From the NCBI GenBank assembly GCA_964395765.1, contig CAYNCU010000006.1, forward strand, positions 1 to 44,407: a stretch of DNA of 44,407 nucleotides. Reading direction: 5' to 3'. This document shows, piece by piece, positions 1-8,735 of this stretch (position 1 is the first letter of the stretch; every line of letters begins with the position of its first letter). The stretch comes from DATDPY01 sp964395765 (GTDB lineage Bacteria > Bacteroidota > Bacteroidia > Cytophagales > Cyclobacteriaceae). The notes below the pieces were generated by a model. The model was not told the origin of the DNA. It saw nothing but the letters and a program-made list of their open reading frames with translations, and searched no databases. A program made the position numbers and the translations under genes.

Positions 1-178
1 CCCTTTCAGGTGACCCTGATGGGGGGAGTAACCTTTCCCCATCAGCGTCTCGCGCAGCGGACTCTGATGCTAAGAAAAGCTGACCTTTCCTCACCATCTT
101 ATCACGAAGTAGACTCTGATGCTAAGAAAAGCAGACTTTCCCCCATCAGCATCTCGTGGAGCGGACTCTGATGATCGT
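1..178. repeat. 52-bp tandem repeat, three units plus a degenerate remnant
   Basis: Three units start at 31, 83 and 135 with an exact 52-base period. Each contains a C/T-rich start (acctttcc or actttccc), a variable middle, and the block actctgatg; units 1 and 2 continue with ctaagaaaagc. Units 1 and 3 carry a dyad, CATCAG (40-45 and 144-149) facing CTGATG (64-69 and 168-173), with a further GTC/GAC pair inside in unit 1. Unit 2 keeps only the right arm (116-121). A shorter CTGATG remnant lies at 16-21, so the array may extend past the left edge. No ORF of note covers it. Function is unknown; it could be an intergenic repeat family or a structured RNA element. Confidence 0.8.
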
Positions 179-237
179 GATATAATGCACCTTAACACCC
201 ATTGCCCCTTTTTTTCATTATAAAATTGGTATCACAA

Positions 238-268
238 TTTGATTTAATTTCATAATTTAATATTAGTA
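238..268 (+). promoter_or_regulatory. weak candidate promoter for the GH32 gene
   Basis: TTTG at 238-241 is followed after 19 bases by TATTAGTA at 261-268. The spacing suits the Bacteroidota -33 (TTTG) / -7 (TAnnTTTG) pair, but the -7 box matches only at TA and one T. The rest of 179-297 is AT-rich and shows no gene. Confidence 0.25.
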
Positions 269-297
269 AACTGTTCTTTCCAATTTGACAGGGTCCC

Positions 298-1827
298 ATG
301 AAAATTTCTAAAACCATAATGCCTCTTCTGAAATGGGCTTGCTTTTTGATAATGTTGTCCGGATGTTCGATTAAATCCGGAGATAATAATTATTCTTCGG
401 AAAGCCTGTACCGGCCTGTCATTCATTTTACCCCGTCTGTGAACTGGACCAATGATCCTAATGGCCTGGTATACTATAATGGTAAATATCACCTGTTCTT
501 CCAGTATAATCCATTCGGAAGAAAATGGGGCCATATGAGCTGGGGACATGCAGAATCGGAAAACCTGTATGACTGGAATCATCTTCCGGTAGCTTTAAGA
601 GAAATGGACAGTACCATGATCTTTTCCGGGAGTGCCGTCATTGATAAAAACAATTCCGGCGGAATTTGCCCTGCCGGCACTAAAGATTGTATGGTTGCCA
701 TATTCACAGCCAGTCATAAAAACAATCTTCAAAATCAATACCTGGCTTATAGCCCTGACGCAGGCCAGCACTGGTACCAGTATCAACATAACCCGGTTAT
801 TGACCTGGGTAAACAAGATTTCCGTGATCCTAACCTTTTTATTTATCATGATTCCTGGCGGCTGGCGGTAAGCCTGCCCCTTGAGCATAAGATTCTTTTT
901 TATAAATCAGGTAACCTGGTAACTTGGCAAAAGACAGGGGAGTTCGGGAATCAAGGGGATACCTCAAAGATCTGGGAATGCCCTGATATGGTTCGTGTAC
1001 CGGTTAATGAAAATGACAGTACTACGTGGGTCCTGTTAATTTCTTCCGGAAGCCCTTATGACAGTTCTTTCACAGGGATGCAATATTTTGTAGGGTCTTT
1101 CAACGGGAAATCTTTTGTGTGCCCGGAAACCGGCTCACAGCCCCGCTGGCTGGATTATGGCAAAGACTTTTATGCTGCCATCACTTATAATGATCTTCCC
1201 AAGGGCCTCCCGATTATGTTAGGCTGGGTAAATAACTGGGCCTATGCCAATGATATCCCTACCGGTAGTTGGAGAGGAATGATGTCAGTACCGCGAAATT
1301 TAAGCCTGGGAAGTATTGACGGTAATCTTTTTCTTCAACAAAAACCATTAAACATTCCTGATCATTTTATAGATGAAAATGCATATGAAATCAATGATGT
1401 TGAATTAAATAATACAACATCCGATCTGGATGAAATAAGCGGAGATGCCTTTATCCTTGACGCGGATATGGTAAACCATTCGGCAGTGGAATTCGGTATA
1501 AAAATATTCCGATCTGAAAAATTTCAGACTGAAATCGGAGTTGATGCGGATAAAAAGAATTTTTTTATTGACAGGCGAACATCGGGGATGATTAATTTTA
1601 ATAAACTTTTTCCAAGCCGGGAATCGGCACCGTTTAAGAAATTCACTGACACCATGAATATCCACATGATTGTAGATCACTCGGTTATTGAATTGTTCGC
1701 AGAAAACGGAATGACAGTCATGACAGAACAGGTATTTCCTGCCGGGGATGCAAAGGGCATTAGCCTATTTGCCAGGGGAGGAATCGCAGAATTTAAAAGG
1801 GTGAGAATTTCAAAAATAAACCCTTGA
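298..1827 (+). CDS. GH32 fructan hydrolase (levanase/inulinase type), lipoprotein
   Basis: This is a 509-residue glycoside hydrolase family 32 enzyme, expected to release fructose from levan, inulin or sucrose-type fructans. A lipobox (LSGC, Cys23) predicts a lipid anchor, probably in the outer membrane. The three GH32 catalytic motifs are visible: WTNDPNG at about residues 50-56 (nucleophile Asp53), FRDPN near 176-180 (transition-state stabiliser Asp) and ECPDM near 227-231 (general acid Glu). The C-terminal 150 residues fit the usual beta-sandwich module. It stands alone on its strand and converges with the MG2/plug-like gene. No SusC/SusD pair or fructokinase lies beside it, so substrate cannot be set from context. 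The ATG at 298 is chosen because it directly precedes a good signal peptide. Confidence 0.93.
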   Translation: MKISKTIMPLLKWACFLIMLSGCSIKSGDNNYSSESLYRPVIHFTPSVNWTNDPNGLVYYNGKYHLFFQYNPFGRKWGHMSWGHAESENLYDWNHLPVALREMDSTMIFSGSAVIDKNNSGGICPAGTKDCMVAIFTASHKNNLQNQYLAYSPDAGQHWYQYQHNPVIDLGKQDFRDPNLFIYHDSWRLAVSLPLEHKILFYKSGNLVTWQKTGEFGNQGDTSKIWECPDMVRVPVNENDSTTWVLLISSGSPYDSSFTGMQYFVGSFNGKSFVCPETGSQPRWLDYGKDFYAAITYNDLPKGLPIMLGWVNNWAYANDIPTGSWRGMMSVPRNLSLGSIDGNLFLQQKPLNIPDHFIDENAYEINDVELNNTTSDLDEISGDAFILDADMVNHSAVEFGIKIFRSEKFQTEIGVDADKKNFFIDRRTSGMINFNKLFPSRESAPFKKFTDTMNIHMIVDHSVIELFAENGMTVMTEQVFPAGDAKGISLFARGGIAEFKRVRISKINP

Positions 1828-1843
1828 TAAAGTGAGGGTTTTA
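1818..1843 (+). terminator. possible weak hairpin terminator after GH32
   Basis: AAACCCT (1818-1824) pairs with AGGGTTT (1835-1841) across a 10-base loop and runs into a short T tract. The left arm overlaps the end of the GH32 reading frame. The stem is AT-rich and the U tract short, so activity is uncertain. Confidence 0.35.
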
Positions 1844-1918
1844 AAGATTATTTCGCCAGTTGAATCAGTATGATGAATATTCAATGAAAAATGATATTCT
1901 GTATGGGAGGACGGAGCC

Positions 1919-3652
1919 TTACTGAGTTTGTTCTACTTTATAAGCAGTCACAGTATTGAAGAGCTTTCCATTTTCATCCACCCCGGAAATTTCAACCAGG
2001 AATATTCCTGTATTATCAGTGGCTTTGAATCTCAACAAAGTCGTTTTACCCTTACTAACTTTAATGGCAGGATCCCAGTAAACGACAGGCCGTAAATCGG
2101 GATCCTGGTCATCACCCGAATTCAGCTCTGGTTGTGATTCTCCAAATGACTTTCCCAGGTAATATCCCCGGTATACGAAGGTGTTTGGGTAGGAAAGTAT
2201 TTCCTTTTCCCAGTAGTGGTCGCCGGTGGTAACCTTCACTATTCCGTCCAGGATCATAAGAGGATCAAAATGATAGAGTGATTTATAATTGGTATAGAAC
2301 GCCACAGTTGTCAAGGAACTAAATGGTGTTTGAAGAATTTCCTTTTCGTCATAGGTGAATAATCCGTCGACGAGGTACCATGGATGATACATAAAAGAAT
2401 AATTGGTCTGGTCATTCAGGAGCCTGAAAGAAGGATTTCCTTTATTATTATATCTTCTTGCACTTAACATGACGGAAGTAATAAAATCATCAAGATCTTT
2501 CAGCAATTTGAATTTTGACATATCATAATGCATATCGGGCTTTGGAAAAGCAGGAGTTGAATTCGCAGGCTGGAAGGCCACGGACTGGTTCTGAATAAAT
2601 ATTTCATTGATCTTCCGGCGTAGTTTTAAATGATAAATATACTGGTCAATTTCCCGTGTATGCACAGGTTTTCCATCGGAAAGTGGTCCGAAGGTGATAT
2701 GATCCCAAACAGGGATCTCCTTAATATACGGCATTTGTTCCTGGAAAGGATTCATATCAAGCACCTGGATAATTTCTGACTGGTTGATATCAGGAAGATC
2801 CGTTTGAAAGTTTCCGTTCATCGACTTTGTCCGTAAGAATTTGTGCTGCCCGGACAGGTATACGGACAACTGGTTTGAATTTATTACGGCTGTCTTATCC
2901 GTTTTGAGCACGGCCCCTTCCAGGCTTAGATTTTTTTCAGGTTGATAAACGATGGGAAAGTTTAGCTGCGCGGGCTGTGCAGCATTTGTTTTTATCGATG
3001 ATAAATTGTTATGAGTGTCACCGGAATAAGGAATTTGAGAGAAATCCAGAACCGACGCTGACAGATCATATCCGGTACCTGATCCAGAAGATTCGATTTC
3101 CAGGGAGACGCTATCGCCGGGGTTGTATATATTTTTATCAAAAGTAATATGCAAAGTAGGTGATGAATGTAAAATACTGTCAGGTATTTCAGAGGAAGAA
3201 AGGAGAGGGTATGTCGTTGAGATATAATTAACCGGCAGTGAGGAGTTATAAACGGGGATCTTCATCTGGAATATGCCAAGGCCGTCAAAATTAAGGTTCC
3301 ATCGCGTCATAACTTCAAGCCTGTAAATATCGTCATTCCACTCGATCGGGATATCAAAGGATCCATGGGCCGTGCCATCGGAGATTTTTAACTTCTGGTC
3401 AGTCATCAGTTTCCCTCCCGAATTAAACAGTCCCACATGGGCCACCCTGGTTTCGGAATCCTTATTCAAAATATATATGCTGTACCAGATGGTTTCACCG
3501 GATACGTAAAACGATTTGTTCAATACAATGAATATTTTATCCGGTTCGGCGGGGGGTGCACACTGCAAAGCGGGAACAATCCCTTCTGAAAGAAACAAGA
3601 AAAGACAAAACTTAAATAAGAACAATATACTATTTAATTTCTCTTTTTTCAT
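1919..3652 (-). CDS. secreted MG2-like / barrel-less plug-like protein of the DUF4249 operon
   Basis: A 577-residue protein with an N-terminal signal peptide and no clear lipobox, probably periplasmic or outer-membrane associated. Residues of about 40-130 (IFIVLNKSFYVSGETIWYSI onward) resemble the MG2-type beta-sandwich at the start of large Bacteroidota 'TonB-dependent receptor plug' proteins. Around residues 410-500 the text PWYLVDGL...ILQTPFSS...MILDGIVKVTT recalls a degenerate plug domain, and the C-terminus (YWDPAIKVSKGKTTLLRF...) resembles the closing beta domain of the same family. There is no transmembrane barrel. It is the last gene of the leftward operon, 6 bases after the second DUF4249 gene. 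Family placement is from remembered patterns; no function is known. Confidence 0.6.
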   Translation of the reverse strand: MKKEKLNSILFLFKFCLFLFLSEGIVPALQCAPPAEPDKIFIVLNKSFYVSGETIWYSIYILNKDSETRVAHVGLFNSGGKLMTDQKLKISDGTAHGSFDIPIEWNDDIYRLEVMTRWNLNFDGLGIFQMKIPVYNSSLPVNYISTTYPLLSSSEIPDSILHSSPTLHITFDKNIYNPGDSVSLEIESSGSGTGYDLSASVLDFSQIPYSGDTHNNLSSIKTNAAQPAQLNFPIVYQPEKNLSLEGAVLKTDKTAVINSNQLSVYLSGQHKFLRTKSMNGNFQTDLPDINQSEIIQVLDMNPFQEQMPYIKEIPVWDHITFGPLSDGKPVHTREIDQYIYHLKLRRKINEIFIQNQSVAFQPANSTPAFPKPDMHYDMSKFKLLKDLDDFITSVMLSARRYNNKGNPSFRLLNDQTNYSFMYHPWYLVDGLFTYDEKEILQTPFSSLTTVAFYTNYKSLYHFDPLMILDGIVKVTTGDHYWEKEILSYPNTFVYRGYYLGKSFGESQPELNSGDDQDPDLRPVVYWDPAIKVSKGKTTLLRFKATDNTGIFLVEISGVDENGKLFNTVTAYKVEQTQ

Positions 3653-3658
3653 AAATGA

Positions 3659-4744
3659 TTACCAATAAGAAGGTTCTACTAAGCTGCTGTTTGGCAAGGT
3701 GAGACAATCATAACAATAAGTGGGTCGGGGAATATCACTGCAGGGATAGTGGACATAATGAGGCAGAAGATCGGCGGGCCTTCCCTTGACCCTTATGATA
3801 TTCACTGCGGCCACCTCAAAATTGCCCAGTACTACCTCGTCTTTGTTAGTAATATTGTGCACATTTCCTATTACTGCCGCCGGTGGCGTATCAAGAAAAC
3901 TTCCCGATGGATTCGACACGGATTTTAACTTGGACCAATAATCATAAGCTTCCCGGGTAATGCTGTATTGTGAAATATTATAATAATGGGCCAAATAGAA
4001 TTGCACATCAGGTTCCGCCAACCGGGTAAGGATTAAATGATGTTCAAGTTCCCCCCCTTTAAGCTCCTGGCCGTTATAAAGCTGTATGTCCTGGTAATTG
4101 ATATCATTCGTCATATAACAGGTTTTGGGATGAGCTAAGGGCGTATTGTTATTATATTCCATGAAGTTATAAGCTTCAAGCACCCTCCACCTGAGAAAGG
4201 CATATGACTTTGCGCTTTGAACGGGTGTATTGATATATAAATCAATCTGCCAGGAATCAATAACCGGATCACCGGCACTGTTGGGTAATTTAACATTTTC
4301 CATTTCAGTATAGGCCGTATCCGGTTTTACCGGGTAAGGCATAATTTCAGGGTCGGATTCATACGTCCGCCCGTTGGCAGTTCTGATCCTAATTGCATAT
4401 TGTTTTCCCGGCTGTGCCTTGATCATGTCACCATCAATCTGGTATGTTCCGTCGGGGCTTTGAAAGCAGGTATCAATGACTTTTCCGTTTTCCAGGATCC
4501 AAACCTGCGCCCCGTTTTCAAGGGTGGTCGTCAGCGAACCGTAAACGGATGTCCGGGCAATATGGAGGTATTGCTTTTCCTGAAGATTGGTAATCCCGCC
4601 ATCAACTACAAGAATTGATGAGCCGTTGGATTCCGGGTGGTAATTAAATTGTTCGATGCATCCGGTCAGTGCTCCAATAAATAAAATCGAGCTTAGAATA
4701 AAGCATAAGGTGAATGGTGAATGGTATAGTTTTATCTGATCCAT
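3659..4744 (-). CDS. DUF4249 family lipoprotein, copy 2
   Basis: A 361-residue lipoprotein; the lipobox ALTGC near residue 29 is followed by IEQFNYHPES and the family's VVDGGITN...QYLHIARTS start. DUF4249 proteins are beta-rich, unique to Bacteroidota and usually sit next to TonB-dependent receptors; their function is not established. The protein aligns along its length with the gene just upstream, including DTPPAAVIGNVHN and the C-terminal PCSD...YC..C..LPNSS...YW pattern, whose spaced cysteines may form disulfides. It starts 5 bases after copy 1 ends, so the two form a tandem duplication in one transcript. A role as surface ligand-binding partner of the receptor is inference. Confidence 0.85.
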   Translation of the reverse strand: MDQIKLYHSPFTLCFILSSILFIGALTGCIEQFNYHPESNGSSILVVDGGITNLQEKQYLHIARTSVYGSLTTTLENGAQVWILENGKVIDTCFQSPDGTYQIDGDMIKAQPGKQYAIRIRTANGRTYESDPEIMPYPVKPDTAYTEMENVKLPNSAGDPVIDSWQIDLYINTPVQSAKSYAFLRWRVLEAYNFMEYNNNTPLAHPKTCYMTNDINYQDIQLYNGQELKGGELEHHLILTRLAEPDVQFYLAHYYNISQYSITREAYDYWSKLKSVSNPSGSFLDTPPAAVIGNVHNITNKDEVVLGNFEVAAVNIIRVKGRPADLLPHYVHYPCSDIPRPTYCYDCLTLPNSSLVEPSYW

Positions 4745-4749
4745 GCTTT

Positions 4750-5814
4750 TTACCAGTAAGGTGGAAAATCAAAGCTGCTGTTGGGCAAAGAAAGGCAATT
4801 ACCGCAATACCCAGGCATGGGATAATCGCTGCAGGGATCATGTACATAATAAGGCAGCACAGTGGCACGGGTACATCTTACTCTAATTATATTTTCCGCA
4901 GCAACTTCAAAATAACCCAATACTATTTCGTCTTTGTTATTTACATTATGAACATTACCGATAACGGCCGCCGGTGGTGTATCAAGAAAACTGCCGGATG
5001 GATTGGCTACCGACTTTAACTGGGTCCAGTATTCATAAGCCTCTTTACTGATGCTGTATTGAGATATATTAAAATAATGAAGATAATAAAATTCATAATT
5101 GGGCTGTGGAAATTTTGTTTCTAATAAATGATGGGTAAGCTCTCCGCCAGAGAGATTTTGTCCGTCGAAAAGCTCAATATTCTGGTTGTCCGCTCCTTTA
5201 TCGATAAAACAGTAATGGGGGGCCGATAAGGGACTTCCATTATAATATTCTCTGAATGAATAAGCCTCAAACACCTGCCATCGAAGAAAGGCATATGACT
5301 TTTCTGTCCGTACCGGAGTGTCGATATATAAATTGATTTGCCAACTGTCAATCACCAGATCGCCTTCAGCATTCGGCCTTTTAGCATTCCCCATTTCAAT
5401 GTAGGCTGAATCGGGTTTGACCGGATAGGGCATGGTTTCGGGATCAGACCTGTAGAGCTGCCCGTTCCAGGTTGTAATTTCAACAGAATACTGATTTCCC
5501 GGTTTGGCTTTGATCTTGTCGCCATCGATCTGGTAAGTTCCCGGCCACGTGAGGTAACAGGTGTCCACAGCCTTACCGTTTTCAAGAATACGGACTAAGT
5601 CGACAGATTCGGATTCCAGCGATTTGGATCCGTAAGCGGAAGTCCAGCTAAGGTGAAGGTATTGCTTTTCCTGTAAATTGGTAATCCCTCCGTCAACTAC
5701 AAGAAGTGTGGTATCCCTGGATTCCGGGTGGTAATTAAATGGCTCTACACATCCCGAAAGAACGGCTTCAAATGAAAAGAATAAGGGAATATTTTTAATT
5801 AACTTAATTGACAT
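4750..5814 (-). CDS. DUF4249 family lipoprotein, copy 1
   Basis: A 354-residue paralogue of the next gene downstream. The lipobox is VLSGC, then VEPFNYHPES, again with LLVVDGGITN and QYLHLSWTS. The same C-terminal cysteine pattern (PCSDYPMPGYCGNCLSLPNSS) is kept. The ATG at 5814 is preferred over the GTG one codon earlier. It follows the TonB-dependent receptor by 23 bases and is very likely co-transcribed with it. The order receptor-DUF4249 is a recurring Bacteroidota arrangement. The two copies differ mainly in the middle of the chain (about residues 60-230), the region most likely to set specificity if they bind ligands; that last point is inference. Confidence 0.86.
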   Translation of the reverse strand: MSIKLIKNIPLFFSFEAVLSGCVEPFNYHPESRDTTLLVVDGGITNLQEKQYLHLSWTSAYGSKSLESESVDLVRILENGKAVDTCYLTWPGTYQIDGDKIKAKPGNQYSVEITTWNGQLYRSDPETMPYPVKPDSAYIEMGNAKRPNAEGDLVIDSWQINLYIDTPVRTEKSYAFLRWQVFEAYSFREYYNGSPLSAPHYCFIDKGADNQNIELFDGQNLSGGELTHHLLETKFPQPNYEFYYLHYFNISQYSISKEAYEYWTQLKSVANPSGSFLDTPPAAVIGNVHNVNNKDEIVLGYFEVAAENIIRVRCTRATVLPYYVHDPCSDYPMPGYCGNCLSLPNSSFDFPPYW

Positions 5815-5837
5815 CACCGATTATTCTGAATAACACA

Positions 5838-8585
5838 TCAAAATTTAAAATTATAGGTAACCGAAGGAAATGCTTTTCCCAATACAGAAAGTTTATAGGC
5901 ATTGGCATCCAGGTTATTGTCTTTCCTGAAAAATATAGAGAATGCATTATCCCTTGAGAGAATATTATAAACCGAAAAGGTAAAACTGTCGGTATACCGG
6001 TGGTTCCGGATTACATTTCTCCGGATAGTCAGCGCGGCATCCAGCCGGCTGTAATAGGGGATCCTGTATTCATTTCGTCCCGGGTAATAGGGAATGAAAT
6101 AATAATCATAATAATACTCTGCGGTAGGCGCCGTAATTGGCCTGCCGGAACTGTATGTATAATTCAGGGCGAAGTCTGCTCCCCGTGTAATCTTAACATT
6201 AAACACGATATTCAATTGGTGGGGTTTATCATAATAAGTGGAGAACCAGTCGCCATTATTTACAGTGGTTTCCGGGTATTGAGTTCCTGAACGTACTATG
6301 GATTTTGAATATGTATAGGATAACCAGCCCGTTGGATTGCCGGTGAGCTTCCGGATATAAAATTCGGCTCCATATGATTCTCCATGTGCATCAATGATTT
6401 CCGTTTCGATATGCTGGTTAAGGCCCAGGTCGGCAAAGTCTTTATACAAAGGGATATGATTGGATGTTCTGTAGTACAGGTCAAGACTGGCTTCGTAGCG
6501 TGATCCGCCCAGGCTCCTGAAATATCCAAGGGAGTAATTATTGGCAGATTCGGGTAATATATACCGATTGCTGACCTGCCACAAGTCTACCGGGATCGGG
6601 GAAACGGTATTCGAGATCAGATGCATGAATTGATTCATGCGGTTGTAACTGGCTTTGAGTGAGCTTACCGCATTAATGTTATATTTCAATGCCAGCCTTG
6701 GGGCGGGCCTTCCGAAAGTGATGGTTTTCTGTCCTGATTGAAAAGTCACTGAATCGGTAATGGATGCGGTTGAAAAGGTTTCCCCCGGCTTATAGTCGTA
6801 AACCGTGGCCGGGCCAAGGCTTTCAAAATAATTAAAACGAAAACCTGCAGATAGGGAAAAAAGGTGATTTATGGTATATTCATCATTTATGAAAACTGCG
6901 GTTTCAAGTCCGTTTTCCCGCGTCACGGATTGTGGAATTACCTGGGATTTTTCCAGGTAAGGATCGATCCGGTCAGGAGAAGAAAGATATAAAATTCCTT
7001 CCAGGCCCGCCGTTATGTCATGCCCGGGGATTGTGGTAATTGATAATTCCTCTTTCGCTTTGTGATAAGAAAGTCCGTTGGTCAAAATATAAGCACTGAG
7101 CGTACCGGGGTTGATGTAATTATTCGTAAGTCGCCCGAAATTATAACTTAACTTATTCATGAAACGGTTCATGAACAACTGCCCCCACGTAAATCCGTAA
7201 ATTTCATTTTTCCATTTAAATCCGAATTGCGTGGCAAACTGGACATGATCGTAACTCTGATAGGCAGATGCGGAGAGGGAACCGTGGTGCGGGAGTTTTT
7301 GTATGACTTTAATATTAAAATCATAAAAAGAGGCGGCACTGTGCTGTATATCGGGAACATTTGTCTTCTTAAGGATCCAGTCGGAATACGTTATTCTTCC
7401 CCCTGCCAGGATCGTCATATTCTTATTGAAAAGGGGAGTATTGACGGAAAGCTTACTGGTTACAAAACCGATCCCGCCGTCAATTTCAGGTTTATCCTCA
7501 TTGAATCCTTTCAGGTTTACATCGAGCACCGATGATATCCTTCCACCGTATTGTGCGGGAATGTGGCCTTTGTATAGAGTAACATTGCTGACCATGTCCG
7601 GATTAAAAACAGAAAAGAAGCCCAGCGCATGGGATGAATTAAATATTATACCGTCGTCCTGCAGTACCAGGTTCTGGTCGGTGTTGCCTCCCCTTACATG
7701 AAAACCTTCCGTACCTTCCCCTGTCGTACTTACACCGGGCATGGTAAGAATGGATTTGATCACATCGGCTTCCCCCATAAAAACCGGAACTGTTTTTATA
7801 TCCCGGGAAGAAAGCTTCGTGATTCCCGCAATGGTGGAATGGACAACTGATTCTTCCTGGCTTCCGGAAATTTCAACTTCTTTTAGTTGAATGGTCTTTG
7901 AGAAAAGCTCAATTTTCCAGGGGGCATTACCTTTCAAAACCAGGTCATACTTTTTTGTTTCATAACCCACATAGCTGACGGTAATAAAATGCAGACCCGT
8001 CGGAAGGGTTATGGAAAATTTGCCGTCAGCATCGGTGGTCAGTATCTTATTTACCGATTCCACGTCAATATTGACTCCGTTTAAAGGCAGGTCGGTTTGT
8101 CCGTCCGTAACTGTACCGGTAATCAATGCTTCCTTTTCTTGGACATTTGAAGTTGTATCGCCTAGCGTAATGTGATCCGTAGCCAGTGAAAGATTATTGG
8201 TCCTGAGGAAATTTTGCTGACGCCTTTTATTTATGAAATAATTCTGGGTGAATTCCTGTTCCAGGTCCTGTGATTTGGCTATAATTACCGCTGAGGAATT
8301 ATAGAAAACATAGGTAAGGCCGACAGGCTGGAGTAAGGTATCAAGAAAATCAGTCAATGGTTTATCCCTTACCTCCAGCGTAGCAGTCAAGCCCAATAAC
8401 CAGGCTGTTTTGTAATAGAAGCGGATATGATATTGTATGCCGACATTGGTTAAAATATGAGAAATATTTTCATGGTTATAACTTCCGGAAATTTCCGGTT
8501 GTATTTCAGTATTTTGTGCATAAAGCACTGATTGACTGATTATTAATAGGAAAATAATATGAAAATACCTTTTCAGATATCGCAT
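5838..8585 (-). CDS. TonB-dependent outer-membrane receptor with STN and carboxypeptidase-like domains
   Basis: About 915 residues. Domains in order: signal peptide ending VLYAQ; an STN domain (about 30-110), which in FecA-type receptors contacts an anti-sigma factor; a carboxypeptidase-regulatory-like beta-sandwich (about 150-230, ALITGTVTDGQTDLPLNGVN); a plug (about 255-360, with FHVRGGNTDQNLVLQDDG and YKGHIPAQYGGR); then a 22-strand barrel ending in the aromatic SVTYNFKF. It should import a ligand across the outer membrane using TonB energy. It leads an operon with two DUF4249 lipoproteins and an MG2/plug-like protein. No sigma factor or FecR gene is in the window. Start choice is uncertain: an SD-like AGGAGGT (8608-8614) lies 22 bases before this ATG and 13 before an in-frame TTG at 8594. 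Confidence 0.92.
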   Translation of the reverse strand: MRYLKRYFHIIFLLIISQSVLYAQNTEIQPEISGSYNHENISHILTNVGIQYHIRFYYKTAWLLGLTATLEVRDKPLTDFLDTLLQPVGLTYVFYNSSAVIIAKSQDLEQEFTQNYFINKRRQQNFLRTNNLSLATDHITLGDTTSNVQEKEALITGTVTDGQTDLPLNGVNIDVESVNKILTTDADGKFSITLPTGLHFITVSYVGYETKKYDLVLKGNAPWKIELFSKTIQLKEVEISGSQEESVVHSTIAGITKLSSRDIKTVPVFMGEADVIKSILTMPGVSTTGEGTEGFHVRGGNTDQNLVLQDDGIIFNSSHALGFFSVFNPDMVSNVTLYKGHIPAQYGGRISSVLDVNLKGFNEDKPEIDGGIGFVTSKLSVNTPLFNKNMTILAGGRITYSDWILKKTNVPDIQHSAASFYDFNIKVIQKLPHHGSLSASAYQSYDHVQFATQFGFKWKNEIYGFTWGQLFMNRFMNKLSYNFGRLTNNYINPGTLSAYILTNGLSYHKAKEELSITTIPGHDITAGLEGILYLSSPDRIDPYLEKSQVIPQSVTRENGLETAVFINDEYTINHLFSLSAGFRFNYFESLGPATVYDYKPGETFSTASITDSVTFQSGQKTITFGRPAPRLALKYNINAVSSLKASYNRMNQFMHLISNTVSPIPVDLWQVSNRYILPESANNYSLGYFRSLGGSRYEASLDLYYRTSNHIPLYKDFADLGLNQHIETEIIDAHGESYGAEFYIRKLTGNPTGWLSYTYSKSIVRSGTQYPETTVNNGDWFSTYYDKPHQLNIVFNVKITRGADFALNYTYSSGRPITAPTAEYYYDYYFIPYYPGRNEYRIPYYSRLDAALTIRRNVIRNHRYTDSFTFSVYNILSRDNAFSIFFRKDNNLDANAYKLSVLGKAFPSVTYNFKF

Positions 8586-8607
8586 GAAAATCAAAATAAA
8601 AATACAG

Positions 8608-8614
8608 ACCTCCT
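8608..8614 (-). promoter_or_regulatory. strong Shine-Dalgarno-like site at unusual spacing before the receptor
   Basis: The minus strand reads AGGAGGT here, a near-perfect anti-16S match, which is uncommon in Bacteroidota leaders. It is 13 bases from a TTG codon at 8594 and 22 from the ATG at 8585, neither ideal, so it may mark the TTG as the real start or be fortuitous. Confidence 0.35.
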
Positions 8615-8735
8615 AATATACTTATGATCTCCAACAACTATTGAATTTTATGAGGATAAATAAGTTGAAATTTGAATATCTTCATATTTCTTTCGGATAC
8701 AGTACGAATATAGTAACGAAGAATGGGGAGAATTC

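Noticed and set aside
1..178. CRISPR array
   Set aside because: The 52-base units repeat almost in full, with no unique spacers of regular length between conserved repeats, and no cas genes are present.
3659..5814. SusD-like lipoproteins
   Set aside because: These lipoproteins are beta-rich and carry DUF4249 motifs, with none of the TPR-helix pattern of SusD, despite the position next to a TonB receptor.
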